From: Hydractinia symbiolongicarpus
Taxonomy: Eukaryota > Cnidaria > Hydrozoa > Anthoathecata > Hydractiniidae
DNA: 64,000 bases
NCBI RefSeq assembly: GCF_029227915.1
Contig: NC_079879.1
Span: 26,230,501-26,294,500, forward strand
Reading direction: 5' to 3'
Position numbers and translations under genes: made by a program. Numbering within the stretch: position 1 is the stretch's first letter; every line of letters begins with the position of its first letter. Below, piece by piece: positions 57,031 to 64,000 of this stretch. Below the pieces are notes generated by a model. It was not told the origin of the DNA, did no database searches, and saw nothing but the letters and a program-made list of their open reading frames with translations.

Positions 57031-58394
57031 GTAAGTATTTTATTATATAGAATTTACTTTTTTAATTTTAAAAAGTACAAAATGTCAACTGCGTAGGCTA
57101 TTTATTATAAGTAGGTTGGTGTGTAGGTTGTTTAAATGTAGGTGCTACAATAAAAAAATGATTACACAGGAAGCAATAAAGTATTCTCATTAAAAACACA
57201 ATAGTATTTTCAATTTAATCTTAGAAAAACAAAACCATAAAATTTTTACACTGTCCTCAAAACATATTTTTACAGAAAAATGTCACAAAATAATCTTGTG
57301 TAAGTACATAAAAGATAAAACTTTTATTCTTCCCTATAAAGCAGTCAAACCATAACCATAAAAGCTAACCTTACTTCATTTTAGAGATGACATACATTAA
57401 CATCAACATTATGCTAGTTCTTGACTTCATTTTGTACCTCTATACTGGCATGACTCGGAAAAATTGAGAAAGACTAAAACTTTGTACAGAACATCTATTT
57501 ACAGCTTACATGTTGACTTCACCTAAGGTTGAGTTAACAAATGTCTGAAAAAAGGGTAAACGAGCAAATCCCTTAGATGAATTACTTTTTCAGTTACGAA
57601 AAACCTTCCATTTTATCTTTTATGTTAAAACTTAGGTTTTTTGTATTCTTTTTTTTATCTTTTTTTAGAAAAATCAACAGAAATAATTTAAAATATTCCC
57701 ACAACCTAAATCATTTTAGCAAATTGCAAGTTAGAGGCTGTTGACCAAAAAACTTTTACATACAAAATGGATTTTAGGTACAAAAAGCCCCATATGTCAA
57801 AACAGACCAAATGGCTTTTGTTGACAGCCCCGTATATTTTATTTGTTTATTCAAAATAAAATTTAAAAAAAGTATGTAGTTATAGTTAGCTAGCACACAG
57901 AGGTACTTTTCATCATAACACAATTTCGACATAAAGAGATAAATTTTATTCATGCCACTGTAAGGCATTAAAAATCACTTTTATCTTCCATGAATCCATC
58001 TTTATTAAAATGAAAAATTTGGATAAGCTAGTCAAATCCGTCGATCCTTATTTTCCTTGCGATGGTGGTGCAACTTTGCCAGACTTCATTTTGATAGATC
58101 TAAGGAGGTTTACTTAGTAAACCCATTTTTTACCCAGGCAAGTCACATGGGAGAATTAAGCTAAGTTATATTGATTACACATATCTTGACTTGAAGGGGC
58201 CGTCGACAAACAGTTTTCGTCTCCGTTAACGGCAAATTTGCCGCTAGACTCGGCCAATTAATTACTTATTTAATGTCAGCAAATTTTTTTACACCATATA
58301 GGTTTCAGAATTTTATACTTCTAACAAAACAACTCTGTTTGGAACGACAGCTCTTTATATAATATACTAATTGTGTAGTGGTGTAGTTATATTT
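57031..58394. other. Intergenic
   Basis: AT-rich spacer before the SIVA1 stop. A short stretch at 58005-58170 is open on both strands (plus MKNLDKLVKSVDPYFPCDGG, minus IKMKSGKVAPPSQGK) and might be a terminal exon of an unrecognised gene. There is no further support. Confidence 0.4.
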
Positions 58395-58826
58395 TTATGT
58401 ACAAGTAACACACAGTACTTTCTCGTCAAGGTAGTCATAATTAATTCCACAGCAACTTGGACAAAACTGATAACCACATTGAACACAAGTTCTACTGCAA
58501 GAATTACTACAAATACTTTTTCCACAATAACAGCATGATATCAGTGGATTGATACTAGTTTTGTGTTTGCAAAAATAACAACCAGATTTTTCTTTTAAAA
58601 CTTTAAAAACAGGGCCAATGTTAACTTTCCCTCTCGAGTTATCAGTTGTATTATTGTTTTTCTTACTAAGCTCGTCTTTTCTCGCTTTCACAGCTCCTGC
58701 AAGCATCATTTGTCTTGTTTTTTCATATACTTCTTTTGCATATGCTTCTTTTCCAACATGCCTCATATCGACATGTGTTTTGAGCTGCGAAAAATTCTCA
58801 TTGAATGGGCACAGTCGCTTAGGCAT
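58395..58826 (-). CDS. SIVA1: Apoptosis regulatory protein Siva
   Basis: 143 aa in one exon. Siva is a small cysteine-rich, zinc-binding adaptor that in vertebrates binds CD27-type receptors and promotes apoptosis. The start MPKRLCPF is the family signature. It is followed by a helical part (EVYEKTRQMMLAGA) that matches EVFEKTKRLLFLGA-type sequence in vertebrate Siva. The C-terminal half carries the zinc-binding block with CYFC, CCYCGKSIC, CSRTCVQCG, CPSCC and LCVTC, closing with the EKVLCxxC motif. It is about 30 residues shorter than human SIVA1 (175 aa); the missing part is the variable linker between the N-terminus and the Cys-rich block. The ATG at 58826 is the only sensible start. Confidence 0.93.
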   Translation of the reverse strand: MPKRLCPFNENFSQLKTHVDMRHVGKEAYAKEVYEKTRQMMLAGAVKARKDELSKKNNNTTDNSRGKVNIGPVFKVLKEKSGCYFCKHKTSINPLISCCYCGKSICSNSCSRTCVQCGYQFCPSCCGINYDYLDEKVLCVTCT

Positions 58827-59441
58827 CTTTTCCTATTGTAAAAAGTCAACCTCAAACAAAAACATGCGTCAATCGAACGGTGGCGCGAAAATGAAAGTAT
58901 TCATTCCGTTTTGTTTTAAATGTTGACAAAATCCATTCACCATGTTGGACTTTACATTAGGTGTTATTTAATTTCAGGTCCTATAAAAATTTAGAATTAG
59001 GATACGCAATAAAATAGATTCTAAAATACAAGCATTCGTCTTTTCTTAGAAAAAGAGAGAATTGCGAAGTATGGACGGTTGATAATTTGAATTTGCTATA
59101 TGACTACAACCACTTTAAATAAAAGCCAATATTGTACGGACATTTTGCGAGTTGCAGCAATTACTTTAAAGTTTTCAACACAAAGTATATTTTAGATGTT
59201 GGGTAAGTTTCAGGATTAATGTATACTTTGCTAGTCAAATCGAACGTTATTTAGGGAACGACTTCATTTAGCACCGGGCTAAGTGGTCCCGACACACGAC
59301 GTACAACATAACTAGTACCCTTCATACTTTATCGATATTAAAAGTCCGACAGACGTTCAGTCATACTTCTCCAACCAAATGGACCCGACAAATGAAACCG
59401 CATTATCCGACATCCTCTCTATATAACAAATACATATTTTT
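58827..59441. other. SIVA1 upstream region and satellite flank
   Basis: This contains the presumed SIVA1 promoter and 5' UTR. Toward the right it has a short CTCTCTATATAACAAATAC segment (59413-59432), where unique sequence passes into a diverged first satellite unit. No other gene seen. Confidence 0.4.
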
Positions 59442-62400
59442 TCTGTCAATAATCCATAACCAACGTAATATCGCATAATACTGCATAATACTGCATAATA
59501 CCTTTATAATTCATAAAAAATACATAAATTTTCTGTCGATGGCCATACCAACGTAATATCGCATAATACTGCATAATACTGCATAATACCTTCATAATTC
59601 AAAAAAAATACATAAATTTTCTGTCGATGGCCATACCAACGTAATATCGCATAATACTGCATAATACCTTCATAATACTCTCTGTCGTTACATAAAAAAT
59701 ACATATTTTTTCTGTCGATGGCCATACCAACGTAATATCGCATAATACTGCATAATACTGCATAATACCTTCATAATTCATAAAAAATACATAAATTTTC
59801 TGTCGATGGCCATACCAATGTAATATCGCATAATACTGCATAATACCTTCATAATACTCTCTGTCGTTACATAAAAAATACATATTTTTTCTGTCGATGG
59901 CCATACCAACGTAATATTGCATAATACTGCATAATACTGCATAATACCTTCATAATACATAAAAAATACATAAATTTTCTGTCGATGGCCATACCAATGT
60001 AATATCGCATAATACTGCATAATACCTTCATAATACTCTCTGTCGTTACATAAAAAATACATATTTTTTCTGTCGATGGCCATACCAACGTAATATCGCA
60101 TAATACTGCATAATACTGCATAATACCTTCATAATACATAAAAAATACATAAATTTTCTGTCGATGGCCATACCAACGTAATATCGCATAATACTGCATA
60201 ATACTGCATAATACCTTTATAATTCAAAAAAAGTACATAAATTTTCTGTCGATGGCCATAACAACGTAATATCGCATAATACTGCATAATACCTTCATAA
60301 TTCATAAAAAACACATAAATTTTCTGTCGATGGCCATACCAACGTAATATCGCATAATACTGCATAATACTGCATAATACCTTTATAATTCAAAAAAAGT
60401 ACTTAAATTTTCTGTCGATGGCCATAACAACGTAATATCGCATAATACTGCATAATACCTTCATAATTCATAAAAAACACATAAATTTTCTGTCGATGGC
60501 CATACCAACGTAATATCGCATAATACTGCATAATACCTTCATAATACTCTCTGTCGTTACATAAAAAATAAAAAAATTTTCTGTCGATGGCCATACCAAC
60601 GTAATATCGCATAATACTGCATAATGCCTTCATAATACTCTCTATCGTTCCATAAAAAATACATATTTTTTCTGTCAATAATCCATAACCAACGTAATAT
60701 CGCATAATACTGCATAATACTGCATAATACCTTTATAATTCAAAAAAAGTACATAAATTTTCTGTCGATGGCCATAACAACGTAATATCGCATAATACTG
60801 CATAATACCTTCATAATTCAAAAAAAGTACTTAAATTTTCTGTCGATGGCCATAACAACGTAATATCGCATAATACTGCATAATACCTTCATAATTCATA
60901 AAAAACACATAAATTTTCTGTCGATGGCCATACCAACGTAATATCGCATAATACTGCATAATACTGCATAATACCTTTATAATTCAAAAAAAGTACATAA
61001 ATTTTCTGTCGATGGCCATAACAACGTAATATCGCATAATACTGCATAATACCTTCATAATTCATAAAAAACACATAAATTTTCTGTCGATGGCCATACC
61101 AACGTAATATCGCATAATACTGCATAATACTGCATAATACCTTTATAATTCGAAAAAGGACTTAAATTTTCTGTCGATGGCCATAACAACGTAATATCGC
61201 ATAATACTGCATAATACTGCATAATACCTTTATAATTCAAAAAAAGTACTTAAATTTTCTGTCGATGGCCATAACAACGTAATATCGCATAATACTGCAT
61301 AATACCTTCATAATTCATAAAAAACACATAAATTTTCTGTCGATGGCCATACCAACGTAATATCGCATAATACTGCATAATACTGCATAATACCTTCATA
61401 ATTCATAAAAAACACATAAATTTTCTGTCGATGGCCATACCAACGTAATATCGCATAATACTGCATAATACTGCATAATACCTTTATAATTCAAAAAAAG
61501 TACTTAAATTTTCTGTCGATGGCCATACCAACGTAATATCGCATAATACTGCATAATACTGCATAATACCTTCATAATTCATAAAAAACACATAAATTTT
61601 CTGTCGATGGCCATACCAACGTAATATCGTATAATACTGCATAATACTGCATAATACCTTTATAATTCAAAAAAAGTACTTAAATTTTCTGTCGATGGCC
61701 ATAACAACGTAATATCGCATAATACTGCATAATACCTTCATAATTCATCAAAAACACATAAATTTTCTGTCGATGGCCATACCAACGTAATATCGCATAA
61801 TACTGCATAATACTGCATAATACCTTCATAATTCATAAAAAATACATAAATTTTCTGTCGATGGCCATACCAACGTAATATCGCATAATACTGCATAATA
61901 CCTTCATAATACTCTCTGTCGTTACATAAAAAATACATATTTTTTCTGTCGATGGCCATACCAACGTAATATCGCATAATACTGCATAATACTGCATAAT
62001 ACCTTCATAATACATAAAAAATACATAAATTTTCTGTCGATGGCCATACCAACGTAATATCGCATAATACTGCATAATACTGCATAATACCTTCATAATT
62101 CATAAAAAACACATAAATTTTCTGTCGATGGCCATACCAACGTAATATCGCATAATACTGCATAATACCTTCATAATACTCTCTGTCGTTACATAAAAAA
62201 TACATATTTTTTCTGTCGATGGCCATACCAACGTAATATCGCATAATACTGCATAATACTGCATAATACCTTCATAATTCATAAAAAACACATAAATTTT
62301 CTGTCGATGGCCATACCAACGTAATATCGCATAATACTGCATAATACTGCATAATACCTTTATAATTCAAAAAAAGTACATAAATTTTCTGTCGATGGCC

Positions 62401-63610
62401 ATAACAACGTAATATCGCATAATACTGCATAATACCTTCATAATTCATAAAAAACACATAAATTTTCTGTCGATGGCCATACCAACGTAATATCGCATAA
62501 TACTGCATAATACCTTCATAATACTCTCTGTCGTTACATAAAAAATACAAAAATTTTCTGTCGATGGCCATACCAACGTAATATCGCATAATACTGCATA
62601 ATGCCTTCATAATACTCTCTATCGTTCCATAAAAAATACATATTTTTTCTGTCAATAATGCATAACCAACGTAATATCGCATAATACTGCATAATACTGC
62701 ATAATACCTTTATAATTCAAAAAAAGTACATAAATTTTCTGTCGATGGCCATAACAACGTAATATCGCATAATACTGCATAATACCTTCATAATTCATAA
62801 AAAACACATAAATTTTCTGTCGATGGCCATACTAACGTAATATCGCATAATACTGCATAATACTGCATAATACCTTCATAATTTAAAAAAAACACATAAA
62901 TTTTCTGTCGATGGCCATACCAACGTAATATCGCATAATACTGCATAATACTGCATAATACCTTTATAATTCAAAAAAAGTACTTAAATTTTCTGTCGAT
63001 GGCCATACCAACGTAATATCGCATAATACTGCATAATACCTTCATAATTCATAAAAAACACATGAATTTTCTGTCGATGGCCATACCAACGTAATATCGC
63101 ATAATACTGCATAATACTGCCTAATACCTTTATAATTCAAAAAAATTACTTAAATTTTCTGTCGATGGCCATACCAACGTAATATCGCATAATACTGCAT
63201 AATACCTTCATAATTCATAAAAAACACATAAATTTTCTGTCGATGGCCATACCAACGTAATATCGCATAATACTGCATAATACTGCATAATACCTTTATA
63301 ATTCAAAAAAAGTACATAAATTTTCTGTCGATGGCCATAACAACGTAATATCGCATAATACTGCATAATACCTTCATAATTCATAAAAAACACATAAATT
63401 TTCTGTCGATGGCCATACCAACGTAATATCGCATAATACTGCATAATACTGCATAATACCTTCATAATTCATATAAAGTACATAAATTTTCTGTCGATGG
63501 CCATACCAACGTAATATCGCATAATACTGCATAATACCTTCATAATAATGTCTGTCGCTTCATAAAAACTACATATTTTTTCTGTCGATGGCCATAACCA
63601 GCGTAATATT
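59442..63610. repeat. 4.2-kb satellite array, 78- and 88-bp units
   Basis: About 50 units. Each has CTGTCGATGGCCATACCAAC, GTAATATCGCATAATACTGC, one or two further CATAATACTG copies (this makes the 78- and 88-bp forms), ACCTTCATAATTCATAAAAA and ACACATAAATTTT. Variants have GGCCATAACAAC, or the insert ACTCTCTGTCGTTACATAAA. A marked variant (TCTGTCAATAATCCATAACC) occurs at 59442, 60671 and 62648; the last two are 1977 bp apart with the same neighbouring units, which shows higher-order duplication. The array ends in a diverged unit near 63540-63610. Minus-strand ORFs of 60-136 codons repeat the same peptide and are not genes. Confidence 0.97.
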
Positions 63611-64000
63611 CCAGAATATTTCGCATAACTGCCATTTACGGAAAGCTGTTTTTATAAAGTAGACAAAGTTTGAGGTTGGATACACATCCATACACAAACA
63701 GAAACGATATTTCGCTCAAATATCCTTTTGCAACAAGACATAATAACAGCCCTATTGCAGGCTAAACAAAGAGGCGTTTTTGTACAATATATTGAACTGG
63801 CGGTGGTGTTCTATGCCCACCGATAGCCAATAGAAAAGATATTTTGGACTAATACCCCCGCGAAATTACATATCACAAGTCCTAAAAAATGCAAATCTGA
63901 GGCAAGGCATTATACTATAAATTTACCGGGCTTTACTGTTATGTACTTATCCGTGCAGCAGTAGAAACAAGTGTCCTCCCTGAAAATGACGCATCAAAAG
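63611..64000. other. Unique sequence after the satellite
   Basis: No gene, RNA or transposon end recognised in the last 390 bp. Confidence 0.5.

Noticed and set aside
58618-58926. 102-codon plus-strand ORF opposite SIVA1
   Set aside because: Antisense shadow of the Siva coding exon.
59504-63465. Minus-strand ORFs with a repeated QYYAILRWYGHRQKIY peptide
   Set aside because: They are translations of the 78/88-bp satellite; frame changes between units break every one.
1-64000. CRISPR array, prokaryotic operons or riboswitches
   Set aside because: The tandem arrays have no unique spacers, and the genes are spliced eukaryotic genes, so prokaryotic features are not expected.
1-64000. tRNA or rRNA genes
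   Set aside because: No cloverleaf-like A/B box pair or rRNA core was noticed by eye; a covariance-model scan would be needed to exclude them.

Overview
The window is AT-rich eukaryotic DNA with spliced genes (GT-AG introns), long repeat arrays and many decayed transposons. Gene content (midasin, LanC-like, Siva, PLP-binding protein, a rhodopsin-type GPCR, complex III subunit 9) is that of an animal. The AT-richness, the compact intronless GPCR and the mixture of hAT, YqaJ-exonuclease, DIRS-like and pogo-like remnants suggest an invertebrate, plausibly a cnidarian; the species cannot be fixed from sequence alone.

Layout. 944-9258 (+): the last 16 exons of midasin (MDN1), which join in one open frame of 965 codons covering the acidic linker and the C-terminal MIDAS/VWA domain. 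11375-12137: a 128-bp tandem repeat. 12963-13889 (+): an intronless class A GPCR. 16345-19914: a 3.6-kb minisatellite of 18-bp units with a 54-bp higher-order form. 22.9-30.7 kb: a transposon graveyard (YqaJ exonuclease, three hAT/DUF4371 fragments, a DIRS-like reverse transcriptase) with direct duplications. 32009-33638 (-): PLPBP lacking a located first exon. 34771-38520 (-): a 1249-aa intronless helical-repeat protein, tentatively MEI1. 38800-40005: a DNA transposon with long terminal inverted repeats. 43208-43390 (-): UQCR10. 48791-51859 and 52329-56580 (-): two tandem LANCL genes with identical intron positions. 58395-58826 (-): SIVA1. 59442-63610: a 78/88-bp satellite with a higher-order copy at about 1.98 kb.

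The genes are housekeeping or signalling genes with no operon-like relation: midasin drives pre-60S ribosome maturation, UQCR10 belongs to respiratory complex III, PLPBP handles pyridoxal phosphate, LANCL proteins bind zinc and glutathione, Siva is a zinc-binding apoptosis regulator and MEI1 acts in meiotic double-strand break formation. The points most worth a second look are the tandem LANCL pair, the intronless MEI1-like gene, the minisatellite that stays open in several frames, the satellite's higher-order structure, and several non-autonomous transposons whose ends can be read here.
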